Shown here one piece after another: positions 1 to 9,134 of a stretch of DNA of 39,504 nt; position 1 is the first letter of the stretch; each line of letters opens with the position of its first letter. Below the pieces are notes generated by a model that was given only the letters and a program-made list of their open reading frames with translations, was not told the origin of the DNA and searched no databases. Source of the DNA: an uncultured Ruminococcus sp. (GTDB taxonomy: Bacteria > Bacillota > Clostridia > Lachnospirales > Lachnospiraceae); assembly GCA_900544395.1 (NCBI GenBank), contig UQVC01000023.1, positions 1 to 39,504 on the forward strand, in the 5' to 3' direction. Position numbers and translations under genes: made by a program.

Positions 1-26
1 ATATCTGATGCGATCATTAATTTCAT
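1..26 (-). CDS. Start of a YfcE-like metallophosphoesterase gene (partial, runs off the window)
   Basis: Only eight full codons are visible, reading MKLMIASD and then the first two bases of a probable Ile codon. An AGAGG ribosome binding site lies 9 bases upstream. This opening matches the conserved N-terminus of YfcE-type phosphodiesterases, in which the Asp and a following His bind metal. The gene starts 22 bases after the jetC-like stop codon, in the same orientation, so it is probably co-transcribed. It matters because this is where a Wadjet nuclease gene (jetD) would normally sit. The assignment rests on very few residues and is tentative. Confidence 0.45.
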
Positions 27-48
27 GTGCGATTTCCTCTTTTCTCTA

Positions 49-3000
49 TTAAAAACTTTCTTCCCCTTGCAGCTGTTCAAACTCCACCCGCTCAAATTCC
101 TGAATGGAAATATGTTTTTTATTTGGATTCGCATACACAAAGGTCTTATCTACATTTTCCAGATAATTCTGGATCTTATCGTTTGTAGCGCTGATGATCG
201 CCTGGAATCCCAGTCCGCGGATCAAAGAAATACAACTTGCCACTTTCTCCGCATCCATTTTAGAAAAGGCTTCATCCAAAACGACCAGACGCAGTGTCGG
301 CGGACGTTTAATCTTCGGGGACAGATTGATCCGGTAAATCTGTGCAAAACTTGCCAGAAGCGCGATATACAATGGATTCTGCCCTTCTCCACCGGAATTT
401 TTCTTGAGCATTTTACTCAGGCCGATCCGCATATCCTTTTCTCCCTGCACGATCTGCTGCATATCAAAGGAGAGATACGTGCGATAGTCTGCGTATTTAT
501 CCATATTTTTTCTGGCTTCTTCCAGTTCTTCTCTTGTGGCGTTTTCGGGCGGAATAAAAATCTGGATCAGTTCATTCATCAGATCTCCATATTCTTCCTC
601 ATGTTCCATAGTGAACAAATTCATCTGATTTTCCATGCTGTCGCTTAACTGAGATGGATTGATATCCAATGCATCATCCATAAACATTCGATAAAATCTG
701 CCATCCGGCCCTTTATTTTTCGTAATAACAAACTGATACTTGTCTTTTCCGAAATCGAGACGGCTGATGATCCGGTTCAGTTCGTCTTTTCTCTGATATG
801 CCTCTCTGATCGCATATCGGATTTTATACACGAAATCTTCTTTAAAATGTTCTACCGCAAATTTAGCCTGCTCCTTGGCCTCTTCTTTGTATTTTTCCAG
901 GTTGTCACACTGAAGGTTGGACAACTGTTTTTCATAAACTTTATTATCGCGGATCGTTGTAGAATATCCCCGATTCGGATATTTGCGAAGATACTCACTT
1001 CTCGCCTCTACCAGCTTTTCATATGCCTTCTCCTGCTCCTCTTCCAAAGGCTGCTTTTTCTTCATACGCTCCCGCATCAGATACTCATAATTGCGGCTCT
1101 GTCTGCCTTCCAGATATTGCTGAAATTCCGATTCATATTTTTCTTGATCCTGCTGCTGGAATTCCCGCTCTTTCTGCGTCAGCTGTTCGTTCAGATCCAA
1201 CTGCTGATTTTGAAATTTCTTTCCATTTTCCTGATGATTCCAGATTATTTTCTGCACAGTTTCTATTTCGGCCTTTTTTTCTTCCTGTTTCTTCTGAATT
1301 TCCTGTTTCTGCTGCTCCCACACCAGAACAGACTCTTCCCGCAGTTTCTGCAGCGCATCCAGAAGTCTTGTCTTTTCTGCCTCTTTTCCCGGAATTTTCT
1401 GCAAATCAGACAACCACTGCCGGTAATCGTCCAACGGCTGTGTCAATCCTTCCAGCTGAGAGATCCTGCGGATTTCTTCTAACAGTTCCTGCAGCGGAAT
1501 CCGTTCTTTCTGAAGGTTCTCACATTTTTCTTCCAGACGGCGGATTCTCTGGCGCATACTGGTTTCTCCAATATATGCCTTTCTTGTATAATTCTCCGGA
1601 TTGATATGCTGCAGACGGAAACTATGATACAACACACAATCTGCTGTGATTCCAATCCGGTTCTTTCGGAGTTCTTCTGTCGTCTCACATTTGATGACGT
1701 TTCCGAGGAAAAAATTGATATACGCCTGCACATGCGGCTCTTTTGCGAGCACTTCCTGTGCAAGTGATCCTTCTTTCACTTCCCACGGAGTCTCCTGCAC
1801 TTTTTCTGTATCCAGAACTGCTGCCCGGAAGAATTTCTTTTTATCCATCTCCTGGTAGATTTCCATGGCATCTTTTGCATACTTTGGCTCTACAACCAGC
1901 AGAAGTTTGTTGTTTCCAAGGTATCCTTCGATGGCATTATGCCAGCGTTCATCCCGTACATCCAGAAGATCTGCAAGAATCTGCACATTCACAAATTTCC
2001 CGCACTTTTCATGCAGACGATTTCTCAATTCGTATCGGGCTTCCTCCAGTTCTTTTGGATAAGCTTTTCTTCCCTGTTTCAGTTCTTTTAATTCTTCCCG
2101 TGCCGCTTTTTCTTCTTTTTTCACCGCACGAAGTCTGGCATCTGTCTCCTGTCGTTCTTCTTCCAGTTCTTCCCGGATCTGTACCAGGCTTGTCTGCAGA
2201 CGTTCCAGTTCTCCTTCTGTGATCTTTTCGGAAACAAACCTGTCAATGTCCCATATGGTCTGATTTGGCGTGACATCTTTTTCTTTCCATTCTTTGAGGC
2301 CATCTGCAATTTTCTTCCATCTCGCCTTACTGTTCTGCAGTCGTTCCAGAGCTTCGTTCAGACTCTCCAGATCTTTTTCCATGGCTGCATAACCACTGTC
2401 CGCAATCTTTAAAATAATCGCTTCGTATTCTTTCTGAAGTTCTGCCTGCTCTTTCTCCAGATTGGCTCTTTTCGCTTCCTGGCCTGTGATCTCTGCCTTT
2501 GTCTCTTTCATCCGGTCAGACAACTCCTGCACCTTGCTCTGCAAATACAACATTTCCAGTCTTGCGATCTGATACGCACAAGAAGCAGATTCTTCCTCTT
2601 TTTCCTCATACCGATGATAGGCATCCTGAATTTCCTGAAGGTATCCGATCTCATCCATGGTCTCTTCGATCTTTCCGCGCATTCTTCCATACTGCATGAC
2701 GCTTTCCTGAAGCTCCTCAATGTGCATATCCTGCTCCATACAGATGTATTCTTTCACGAAATCTTCCAGTTTGATATTCATCCGAAATGGGATTGCTCTT
2801 TTAAACAGCCGTGGAAATTTTTCGATATCCAGGCCGCCCAGATAGATGTCATACATCTGTCTTCTGAATCTTTCATTGCTTGGTCCGCAGTAATATTCTT
2901 CCTTGGAAAATGTCCGCTGCAGATATTCTTTCACCTCAAAAGTCGTCAGACAACGCTTATCTGCCCGGTACTGATTTTCCAGAATCCCGCTCTTATGCCA

Positions 3001-3411
3001 GAAAAACAGACGATTGATTTCATTGGTCGCTGTTTCTACATCAAATACCACACCTACACACTGTTTTTCTTTTGTATCTGTCTGTTCCAATTCCAGAACG
3101 ATCGTGCTGGAGAAATTCTGATTTCTCAAATATTGAGATTCATTATTCTCCCCGATATTTACCATTCCTCTCAGATATTCGATCAGAGAACGATCTGAAT
3201 CATCGGCTGCCGCCTTATTGAAAAATCCTCTTCCGTCCGTGTTCGCATACAATACAATCTGCATGGCATCGATCACCGTTGATTTTCCACTTCCGGAATG
3301 TCCGGTAAAGAAATTGATTCCCTGATTCAATGTCAAGATTTTTCGGTCTATGTAATGCCAGTTATTCAGGCAGATTTTCGAGAGCGCTTTGAACGCCTGT
3401 TTTGTCTCCAC
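49..3411 (-). CDS. jetC: JetC/MksB-like SMC-family ATPase
   Basis: This is a large coiled-coil ATPase of about 1,120 residues, the expected size for the MukB-like JetC subunit of Wadjet or MksB condensins. An N-terminal Walker A (GHSGSGKST, about residues 37-45) and a C-terminal ABC signature (SGGEGQ, near 1006-1011) plus Walker B (LVVLDEAF, near 1042-1049) form the split SMC head. The intervening region is charged and Glu/Lys/Gln rich, typical of an antiparallel coiled coil with a central hinge. The frame opens at a GTG at 3426, but AGGAGG lies inside those first codons and is spaced 6 bases from the GTG at 3411, so I place the start there. It overlaps the end of jetB by 50 bases. In Wadjet this subunit extrudes DNA loops and helps recognise plasmid DNA; that activity here is inferred from the family. 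Confidence 0.85.
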   Translation of the reverse strand: METKQAFKALSKICLNNWHYIDRKILTLNQGINFFTGHSGSGKSTVIDAMQIVLYANTDGRGFFNKAAADDSDRSLIEYLRGMVNIGENNESQYLRNQNFSSTIVLELEQTDTKEKQCVGVVFDVETATNEINRLFFWHKSGILENQYRADKRCLTTFEVKEYLQRTFSKEEYYCGPSNERFRRQMYDIYLGGLDIEKFPRLFKRAIPFRMNIKLEDFVKEYICMEQDMHIEELQESVMQYGRMRGKIEETMDEIGYLQEIQDAYHRYEEKEEESASCAYQIARLEMLYLQSKVQELSDRMKETKAEITGQEAKRANLEKEQAELQKEYEAIILKIADSGYAAMEKDLESLNEALERLQNSKARWKKIADGLKEWKEKDVTPNQTIWDIDRFVSEKITEGELERLQTSLVQIREELEEERQETDARLRAVKKEEKAAREELKELKQGRKAYPKELEEARYELRNRLHEKCGKFVNVQILADLLDVRDERWHNAIEGYLGNNKLLLVVEPKYAKDAMEIYQEMDKKKFFRAAVLDTEKVQETPWEVKEGSLAQEVLAKEPHVQAYINFFLGNVIKCETTEELRKNRIGITADCVLYHSFRLQHINPENYTRKAYIGETSMRQRIRRLEEKCENLQKERIPLQELLEEIRRISQLEGLTQPLDDYRQWLSDLQKIPGKEAEKTRLLDALQKLREESVLVWEQQKQEIQKKQEEKKAEIETVQKIIWNHQENGKKFQNQQLDLNEQLTQKEREFQQQDQEKYESEFQQYLEGRQSRNYEYLMRERMKKKQPLEEEQEKAYEKLVEARSEYLRKYPNRGYSTTIRDNKVYEKQLSNLQCDNLEKYKEEAKEQAKFAVEHFKEDFVYKIRYAIREAYQRKDELNRIISRLDFGKDKYQFVITKNKGPDGRFYRMFMDDALDINPSQLSDSMENQMNLFTMEHEEEYGDLMNELIQIFIPPENATREELEEARKNMDKYADYRTYLSFDMQQIVQGEKDMRIGLSKMLKKNSGGEGQNPLYIALLASFAQIYRINLSPKIKRPPTLRLVVLDEAFSKMDAEKVASCISLIRGLGFQAIISATNDKIQNYLENVDKTFVYANPNKKHISIQEFERVEFEQLQGEESF

Positions 3412-4006
3412 TGTGTTCCTCCTCACTGAACGTCTCTAATAGTTCTCTGATATCATCTCCAAGCAGCACTGCGTTGATACACGGATAAATCACCAGTCGG
3501 CTGTCCTCATCCAGTTCTTCCATGACATCCACCGGCTCTACGATCTGGTATTTTTTCAAAAATGCGATCGTCCTGCGCATTTCTGTTGGAGACGGAAGAC
3601 TGTTTAATACATGAAACTCCCCTGCTTTTCCGTTTACAGCTCCAAGAGTCGTCACAATATGACTGCTGGAGGATACTGCTGCCATCTGTTCATCATAGAT
3701 CAGCTTTAACACCAGAATATAAATCGTAGCAAGCCTGGATAGTTTTTCTCCCCAGAGAGTTTCTCCCTGGATATATATCACTCCCATATGCAGATTTTCC
3801 TGCAACGTGATTCCAGCAACCGCAAAATACGCTTCCAGAAATTCCTTGTGTTTGCTGCATACACGATATTCCCGAATCGGAACCATCCGGCCGGTCCGTT
3901 TTTCAAATTTTCGCTCCAGAAGGAAGGTCTGGCGATACAAAGTCTGGATCACATTTTTAATATCATCCTGCTCTTCTTCCGAAAGCTGTTCGTAATATTC
4001 GATCAT
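3362..4006 (-). CDS. jetB: JetB/MksE-like subunit (DUF4194 type)
   Basis: A 214-residue protein placed between jetA- and jetC-like genes, matching the size and position of the MukE-like accessory subunit (DUF4194/JetB) that binds the kleisin and, in these complexes, forms part of the winged-helix platform around DNA. The start codon overlaps the jetA stop as ATGA, and AAGGAG lies just upstream within jetA, so translation is probably coupled. The sequence is soluble and helical, with an acidic C-terminal tail (about residues 195-210) that is coded across the jetC start region. No catalytic motif is expected or seen. Identification depends mainly on synteny and length. Confidence 0.8.
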   Translation of the reverse strand: MIEYYEQLSEEEQDDIKNVIQTLYRQTFLLERKFEKRTGRMVPIREYRVCSKHKEFLEAYFAVAGITLQENLHMGVIYIQGETLWGEKLSRLATIYILVLKLIYDEQMAAVSSSSHIVTTLGAVNGKAGEFHVLNSLPSPTEMRRTIAFLKKYQIVEPVDVMEELDEDSRLVIYPCINAVLLGDDIRELLETFSEEEHSGDKTGVQSALENLPE

Positions 4007-5367
4007 TGCGGTCTCCTTCGTACAAATTTTAATGCCGGATATTGATACTGTCCACTTTGGATGACTGCCTCATCCTCATTCAATACCCGATATTTGCTGT
4101 TCTTTCGGGTGCTGTAATCATATGCAAGGATCAGCTTTTCAAATTCTGCTTCCTCTGTGATATGAAGCGCTCCCGCATCCATCACTTCCTGTTCCATATG
4201 ACTTTCGATAAAATCTTCGATTTCCTGTCTGCTGTAGCGCATCTGGATCCGATTCAATTTCAGCACGTCTTCCCGATCCAGATCTTCAAATTCTTCATCC
4301 TGCCCCATCTGACTGATAAAATCTGTCCTCGGTTTTCTTCTCTTATATAACGATTTTTCAGAAATCATCTCAAACAAAGACAGATTCATCCGTTTTCCGG
4401 TCTCCTGAATCAAAGATTCCGGGTCTTCCTGTGAAGAAATTTTATTCAAAAGCTGCACGACCAGCCCCTTGGTATCGGTCTCGCCGCTGAGCAGATAGTT
4501 CATCCTGCTCACCGTTGCCCGTACATATTTCGAATGTTCTCTGTCCATGTTGGCAATTCGGTGTTCAATATCATCAAATCCTCTCTCGATCAGATCCAGA
4601 AGTTCCAGCACATCTTCTTTCGTATCGCCGACTGCCTTTGCCCTCTGCCGGATCATTTCAATCCATTCTTCATTCTCTCTCATATCCCGGAGACATTTCT
4701 TAATATCCATTTTATAGATATAAAAATTATCCGATGTCTTCAAAATATGGTACTTCTTCTTGACGATTTCTTCCACGTATCCGTCCAGATGTTCCCGCAA
4801 AAGCTCTCCATATGACTCATGATCCAAAAGCCTCTCAAAAAATTTATCCATATTGTGGAGCATATCCTGAAGAGCCTTGTTCAACTTTCTTGTGTTGATC
4901 AAAGCGGTACGAAGCATGTTTAAATTAACTCTGGAATCATTTTGAAATGAAAATAGCGTAGCATACACATTCTGAATATAGAGTTCGGTTTCTTCCAGTT
5001 CTTCCGAGGTCAGACGCTCAAACGCCTCAATAAAAATTGCCGCATAATCTGGTATCACAATGTTGGTCGTCATCGTACTGTAATCTTCAATCTTCTTGAG
5101 CCATCCCGTTTTCAACAGCCATCGCAAAATACGGGATGCCGTTGTCTCCAGCATATCGAAGTCCGTCTCGTTTTCTTCCCGCTCTAACGAAATCCGCTTC
5201 TGTGCATTCATATCACTTAATACCTGCACACAGATCTCTTTCGTCAGAAAATAATTACTGTACTGATACTCCTCATTGATCACCAGCAGCGACTCCATAT
5301 AAATCTCCCGGTTTACTGAGCGGAATAAACTCCAGAATGTATCCGGGATCTCGTATCGTAACTGCAT
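4003..5367 (-). CDS. jetA: JetA/MksF-like kleisin subunit
   Basis: First gene of the operon, 454 residues, in the position and size range of JetA (MukF-like kleisin) of Wadjet or MksF. The first 150 residues look like winged-helix dimerisation material (for example the stretch around SRILRWLLKTGWLKK at about 83-97), the middle is long and helical, and the C-terminal third is acidic and likely to contact the ATPase head. In known complexes the kleisin bridges the two ATPase heads and closes the DNA-holding ring. A GGAGAG site precedes the ATG at 5367, and a TATAAT -10 element lies about 37 bases upstream. The stop codon overlaps the jetB start by 4 bases. Confidence 0.78.
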   Translation of the reverse strand: MQLRYEIPDTFWSLFRSVNREIYMESLLVINEEYQYSNYFLTKEICVQVLSDMNAQKRISLEREENETDFDMLETTASRILRWLLKTGWLKKIEDYSTMTTNIVIPDYAAIFIEAFERLTSEELEETELYIQNVYATLFSFQNDSRVNLNMLRTALINTRKLNKALQDMLHNMDKFFERLLDHESYGELLREHLDGYVEEIVKKKYHILKTSDNFYIYKMDIKKCLRDMRENEEWIEMIRQRAKAVGDTKEDVLELLDLIERGFDDIEHRIANMDREHSKYVRATVSRMNYLLSGETDTKGLVVQLLNKISSQEDPESLIQETGKRMNLSLFEMISEKSLYKRRKPRTDFISQMGQDEEFEDLDREDVLKLNRIQMRYSRQEIEDFIESHMEQEVMDAGALHITEEAEFEKLILAYDYSTRKNSKYRVLNEDEAVIQSGQYQYPALKFVRRRPQ

Positions 5368-5403
5368 AATTCTCTCCGTATGTCGTTAATTTGTGTCTGT
5401 AAT

Positions 5404-5409
5404 ATTATA
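5404..5409 (-). promoter_or_regulatory. Candidate -10 element for the jetABC operon
   Basis: A perfect TATAAT reads toward the jetA start. No good -35 hexamer is seen at the usual 16-18 base spacing, so this is a partial promoter call supported by position only. Confidence 0.35.
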
Positions 5410-5466
5410 ACACGAAGTTCTTCTATTTTTTATAATTTTTTTGATTTAAACTTGCTTTCAATGCAA

Positions 5467-5507
5467 AAGCAAGTAATGCTTTCTATGACTTTTCGCATTA
5501 CTTGCTT
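5467..5507. terminator. Stem-loop between the creatininase and jetA genes
   Basis: A perfect 13-bp stem (AAGCAAGTAATGC at 5467-5479 pairing with 5495-5507, loop of 15 bases) follows the creatininase stop codon. The T-rich tail is short on the minus strand, so it may terminate only partly or act as an RNA end-protecting hairpin. Confidence 0.6.
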
Positions 5508-5544
5508 CTTCCCTTGATTCTTTACTCTATTTTTTCTCTAACCT

Positions 5545-6282
5545 CTAATTAATAATTTTTTCAAGTGATTCTAACGTACATTTTACCATATGTTCTCCCA
5601 GTTCCTTGCTTGCTTCTTTTGCGCTTTCTGCAAACCACTCTGTATTCTCTTTTGTTTTTTCTAAATCAACATGATCTGGATAAAGTGCATATAACAAACT
5701 AGTTTCAAATTTTCCGGCATGATCAAATCCTCCACATTCATGCTGTGCTTCTTTACTGATTAATGGAATCACCTTTATATAGGAGAATGGGTCATCACCT
5801 GAACCAAGATTTTCATAGTAATCGGCATAATCATTGCTTCCCCACCAACCACGTCCACGGGTATCTTCCATATATTCCATAGTTAATTTTTTTGCAGCTT
5901 TATGACACGCTAAAGTCATTGGCATCAAACCAGCTTCCTCAGTCTGATGATGAGTTACACAATATATGTTTTTCACGCCGCCATATAATAATGATTTCAA
6001 TATATTGTAAATGTACTGTTCATATACATCAACATCAACTTGTATCGTCCCTGTTTCAGGTCCTCCTACTGCATAACTTGCAACTCCATACCAAATCGGA
6101 GGACAAACCACAACTTCTTTCGTTTTCTCTAGCTCCCTGAAGATTCCATTGATAACCATTGTATCGCATCCACAACTTGCATGATGAGCATGATATTCAA
6201 TTGTTCCAATTGGGATAATAAACGGAACTTTTCTACGTTTTGCATCTTCAATTTCATCAAAAAACATATCAATTAATTGCAT
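5545..6282 (-). CDS. Creatininase-family amidohydrolase
   Basis: 245 residues of the creatininase / creatinine amidohydrolase family, whose members are metal-dependent cyclic-amide hydrolases (creatinine to creatine) or act on related cyclic amides. The metal-binding opening PIGTIEYHAHHASCGCDT is clear, with E29, H31 and D40 in the positions of known ligands; THHQTEEAG near residue 109 matches the second ligand segment, though the usual Glu two residues after the His appears replaced. An AGGAGG site precedes the ATG. Before the mobile element inserted, this gene would have followed the creatinase-like gene by about 32 bases, so the two are natural operon partners. The actual substrate cannot be read from sequence. 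Confidence 0.85.
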   Translation of the reverse strand: MQLIDMFFDEIEDAKRRKVPFIIPIGTIEYHAHHASCGCDTMVINGIFRELEKTKEVVVCPPIWYGVASYAVGGPETGTIQVDVDVYEQYIYNILKSLLYGGVKNIYCVTHHQTEEAGLMPMTLACHKAAKKLTMEYMEDTRGRGWWGSNDYADYYENLGSGDDPFSYIKVIPLISKEAQHECGGFDHAGKFETSLLYALYPDHVDLEKTKENTEWFAESAKEASKELGEHMVKCTLESLEKIIN

Positions 6283-6320
6283 AGCACATCCTCCTTTAAT
6301 GTTTATACCATTTAAAAGTA

Positions 6321-6340
6321 CAGTTTACAAGGGACTACAC
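6321..6340. repeat. Left terminal inverted repeat / attL half-site of the mobile element
   Basis: The reverse complement of this 20-base stretch is GTGTAGTCCCTTGTAAACTG, matching 19 of 20 bases of 13915-13934. Inverted half-sites at the two ends are what a large serine recombinase leaves after crossing a symmetric attP with attB. The AC at 6320-6321 (GT on the minus strand) is the candidate crossover dinucleotide shared with 13935-13936. Confidence 0.8.
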
Positions 6341-6373
6341 AGGGTAGGTATCTGACGGGAGGGGTGCCGCCAG

Positions 6374-7885
6374 TCAGATTTTCCATGTGATGTTCAAGCT
6401 GTCGCTTGTGGCGGCTATGGTGGTGATCATCAAATCCACCACACGCCGCTTGTCATCAAAAGATACATTCTCCCAGGTATCGAGGTAGCCGGAAATCTGG
6501 CTGACCTGTTCCGGGCTGATGGCCTCCACAGTCAACTCCGCTATCCTTGCCAGAAGTTCCTGCTTGCGCCCGTCCAGTTCCGCTATCTTCACATTCACAT
6601 AGGAGAACAGGACATTGTTTGCCCCCGTCAGACTGTCCACCAGCTTTTCAATCTCGCTGTCTACATGGGCAAGTTCCACTTGCAGGGCGGTGATTTTCGG
6701 GTTTGCCTTTGCCGCTTTCTTTTTTCCTGTCAGCGTCTTGTAGCTTGCCAGCTTCTTTACCATCTGCTGATAAACAACCGCTTCCAGTTCCGAAGTGATG
6801 ATTTTCCCACAGCCAGGACAGCTTTTATTGTCCAGCCGTTTCGTGCAGCGGAGATACTGTTTGCCGGAGGGATTGTAGATACTCATAAGAGCATACCCGC
6901 AATTCCCGCACTTGATTTTTCCTGCCAGCCATGTGTGGGTGGCTTTCCGGGCAGACTGGATTTTCATGTTGTTCATCAGCTTCTTGCGGCAGGTCAGCCA
7001 GGTGTCGGAGGGGACGATACCCTCATGGGGAGCCAGTACCAGCATTTGGTCTTTTAAGTCGTTTTTCTTGCTGGCCTTTACATCTCGCCCTTGATACAGA
7101 TAGCAGCCGTTCATGCCCGTAAAATCGGCAACGTCATTGACAATGACTGTACCTTGACTTTTGAAAAATTCGTACACATCAAGGTCTGCCTGCACATAGA
7201 CAGGATTGCGTAACATCTGCGCCAGCGTGGGGCGTATCAGCTCTTTGCCATGGAACAAAATCCCCTGTTCGGCAAAGTACCGGGTAATGTCCCCGTAGGA
7301 AGTTGTGGGCTGGGCGTACATCTCAAACATCAGCCGGATATTGGCCGCTTCCTCCGGGTTTACCACCAGCTTCTTTGTGTTGATACCGTCCATCTTGATA
7401 GGCTCCGTATGGAAGCCGTAAGGGGCTTTCCCGCCCATCTTAAAGCCCCGCTGACTGCGGGAGTAGTAAGCGTCCGTCACCCGCTTCTGTATCGTTTCCC
7501 GTTCAAGCTGGGCGAACACGATACAGATATTCAGCATGGCCCGTCCCATCGGCGTGGAGGTATCAAACTTTTCCGTAGAGGACACAAACTCCACATTGTA
7601 CTGCTGGAACAGCTCCATCATGTTGGCAAAGTCCAGAATGGAACGGCTGATACGGTCGAGTTTGTAAACCACGACTTTTGCAATCAAGCCCCGCTTGATG
7701 TCCCGCACCAGTTCTTGAAACTTCGGACGGTCTGTGTTCTTGCCGCTGTACCCTTTGTCTGTGTATTCCTTGCAGTTACCGCCTTTCAACTCGTATTTGC
7801 AAAATTCAATCTGGCTTTCAATGGAAATGCTGTCCTTTTTGTCTACCGATTGTCTTGCATAGATTGCGTCTATCCGATTGTTCAT
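6374..7885 (-). CDS. Large serine recombinase (integrase/excisionase)
   Basis: 503 residues with the three expected parts. The N-terminal resolvase domain (about 1-140) has the nucleophile S13 in YARQS, the YKLDRISRS segment near 74-82 and the GRAMLNICIVFAQLERE helix. The recombinase domain (about 150-300) follows, then a zinc ribbon with C326, C329, C347 and C356/C359, and a C-terminal coiled-coil region around 385-440. Family members (TndX/TnpX type) integrate and excise elements through short core dinucleotides. The gene sits right beside attL, as is usual for this class. Nothing appears truncated, so excision of the element is plausible. Confidence 0.93.
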   Translation of the reverse strand: MNNRIDAIYARQSVDKKDSISIESQIEFCKYELKGGNCKEYTDKGYSGKNTDRPKFQELVRDIKRGLIAKVVVYKLDRISRSILDFANMMELFQQYNVEFVSSTEKFDTSTPMGRAMLNICIVFAQLERETIQKRVTDAYYSRSQRGFKMGGKAPYGFHTEPIKMDGINTKKLVVNPEEAANIRLMFEMYAQPTTSYGDITRYFAEQGILFHGKELIRPTLAQMLRNPVYVQADLDVYEFFKSQGTVIVNDVADFTGMNGCYLYQGRDVKASKKNDLKDQMLVLAPHEGIVPSDTWLTCRKKLMNNMKIQSARKATHTWLAGKIKCGNCGYALMSIYNPSGKQYLRCTKRLDNKSCPGCGKIITSELEAVVYQQMVKKLASYKTLTGKKKAAKANPKITALQVELAHVDSEIEKLVDSLTGANNVLFSYVNVKIAELDGRKQELLARIAELTVEAISPEQVSQISGYLDTWENVSFDDKRRVVDLMITTIAATSDSLNITWKI

Positions 7886-7979
7886 ATTGTCGCTCCTTTT
7901 CTTAAAAAAGAAACGGAGCTGCTGACAGTTCTATTATACCGCCAGCAGCCCCGCAAATCAATGATGGGTTTGGAAAACC

Positions 7980-8192
7980 TTATGTCCCGGCTTCCTCACT
8001 CTCCCGCTTGTCGGCGTACTTGCGGAACACCTCATAAAGCTGCTGTTCCAGTTCCCGGCGTTTGGCTGCTTCCTGTTCCGGCGTGAACACCGGGGAGAGA
8101 TTTTCCAGTGTGATTTCCTTTCCCTGAAAAGTCACGATTTCGATTTCCTTTTTGTATCTGATATTACTTATAAGATCACCTTTCCTTTCCAT
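7980..8192 (-). CDS. Small conserved element protein, unknown function
   Basis: A 70-residue charged protein overlapping the end of the relaxase gene by 17 bases. It has a short N-terminal beta-like stretch (EIEIVTFQGKEITLENL) and an acidic/basic helix at the C-terminus (about 38-67). Similar small ORFs commonly follow MobV relaxase genes in Clostridia elements, in my recollection, but no function is known to me. The ATG at 8192 has a poor ribosome binding site; translation may depend on coupling with the relaxase gene. An AGGTGATC stretch just inside the frame hints that the true start could be a few codons later at a non-ATG codon. Confidence 0.6.
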   Translation of the reverse strand: MERKGDLISNIRYKKEIEIVTFQGKEITLENLSPVFTPEQEAAKRRELEQQLYEVFRKYADKRESEEAGT

Positions 8193-9120
8193 GCTGCCGC
8201 TGTTGCCGTTTCAGTTCCGCTAAAATCTCCGGCGGGATACGGTCAACCAGCCGCCGCATATCGTCCAGTTCGCTTTTTAACTTCGCCCGTTCCATCGTGT
8301 CATTCATCTTGCCTTTTTCGCTGGCCTTTGCCCTGACTTCCAGCTTTTCATTTTCCGCTAACAAGTCATTGATTGTGACCTTGTATTTTTTCAGTTGCCC
8401 GGAGAAGTTCTCCATCTGCGGAAACCACTTTTTCAGCATGGAGAGGGCTTCCTCTTTCTTCTTTCCGGCGTTCAGCGGGGTAATGCCGGAGAGAACCGCT
8501 TCAATGGCCCTCGCCTGTTTGGAGAGGTTGACCGCCTGTTTGAACAGCCGGGTGGGGATATGCTTCCGGCCCGTCTTGCTGGCGCTTTCCCCACGCTCCA
8601 GGTCGGGGTACTGCTCCACCATACAGGCGTGAAAATCGTCCTGCCACTTCGTCAGATTGGCCCGGTTGCCGATAATTTCTTTGGCGCACAGGCGGTTGTC
8701 CTTTGTCAGCGGCACAAAGACCAAGTGCAGATGGGGCGTTTTTTCATCCATGTGTACCATAGCCGAAACGATGTTCTCCCGGCCCACCCGGTCAATGAGG
8801 AAGTCCGCCGCCCTCTGGAAGTAGGCCGCTATCTCCTTTGGGGACTTGCCCTTGAAAAACTCCGGGCTGGCGGTAATCAGCGTGTCCACAAACCGAGTGC
8901 TGTCCTTGCGGGTGCGGCATCTGGCCTGCTCGATGCGGCTCTGAATGAAATGGTAGTAGCGGCCATCCGGCTTGACGATGTGGAAATTGTACTTGCTCCG
9001 GCTGGTGTCAATGTCCGGGTTGCTGGCGTACTGCTCCTTTTTCCGTTCATGGTGGGCTTCCAGCGGCCCCGCCGGGTGGCCCTTGTGCTTCTCAAATCGC
9101 AAAATTGCGTGTTGTGCCAT
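8176..9120 (-). CDS. mobV: MobV (Mob/Pre) family relaxase
   Basis: 314 residues of the plasmid mobilisation/recombination family typified by pMV158 MobM. The N-terminus carries the family pattern with HHER (H23-R26, H23 matching the catalytic His22 of MobM), then NPDIDTSRSKYN. The metal-binding motif HMDEKTPHLH spans residues 123-132 (H123, H130, H132 as the likely ligands). The C-terminal third is helical and probably mediates dimerisation. The enzyme would nick oriT and pilot the strand during transfer by a helper. A matching MobV-type oriT is visible at 13769-13809, 4.6 kb upstream on the same strand. AAAGGAG precedes the ATG at 9120. Confidence 0.92.
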   Translation of the reverse strand: MAQHAILRFEKHKGHPAGPLEAHHERKKEQYASNPDIDTSRSKYNFHIVKPDGRYYHFIQSRIEQARCRTRKDSTRFVDTLITASPEFFKGKSPKEIAAYFQRAADFLIDRVGRENIVSAMVHMDEKTPHLHLVFVPLTKDNRLCAKEIIGNRANLTKWQDDFHACMVEQYPDLERGESASKTGRKHIPTRLFKQAVNLSKQARAIEAVLSGITPLNAGKKKEEALSMLKKWFPQMENFSGQLKKYKVTINDLLAENEKLEVRAKASEKGKMNDTMERAKLKSELDDMRRLVDRIPPEILAELKRQQRQHGKER

Positions 9121-9134
9121 TGAACTCCTTTCCC

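Noticed and set aside
847..2222. Several plus-strand open frames opposite the SMC ATPase gene
   Set aside because: They are Phe/Leu/Ser-rich mirror products of coiled-coil codons, lack ribosome binding sites and oppose a clearly conserved gene.
7250..8086. A 278-codon plus-strand frame over the serine recombinase and small ORF
   Set aside because: It is antisense to recognisable genes and shows no domain or initiation signal; GC-rich element DNA yields long chance frames.
8395..9123. A 242-codon plus-strand frame over the relaxase gene
   Set aside because: The relaxase on the other strand has clear catalytic motifs; this frame is a shadow.
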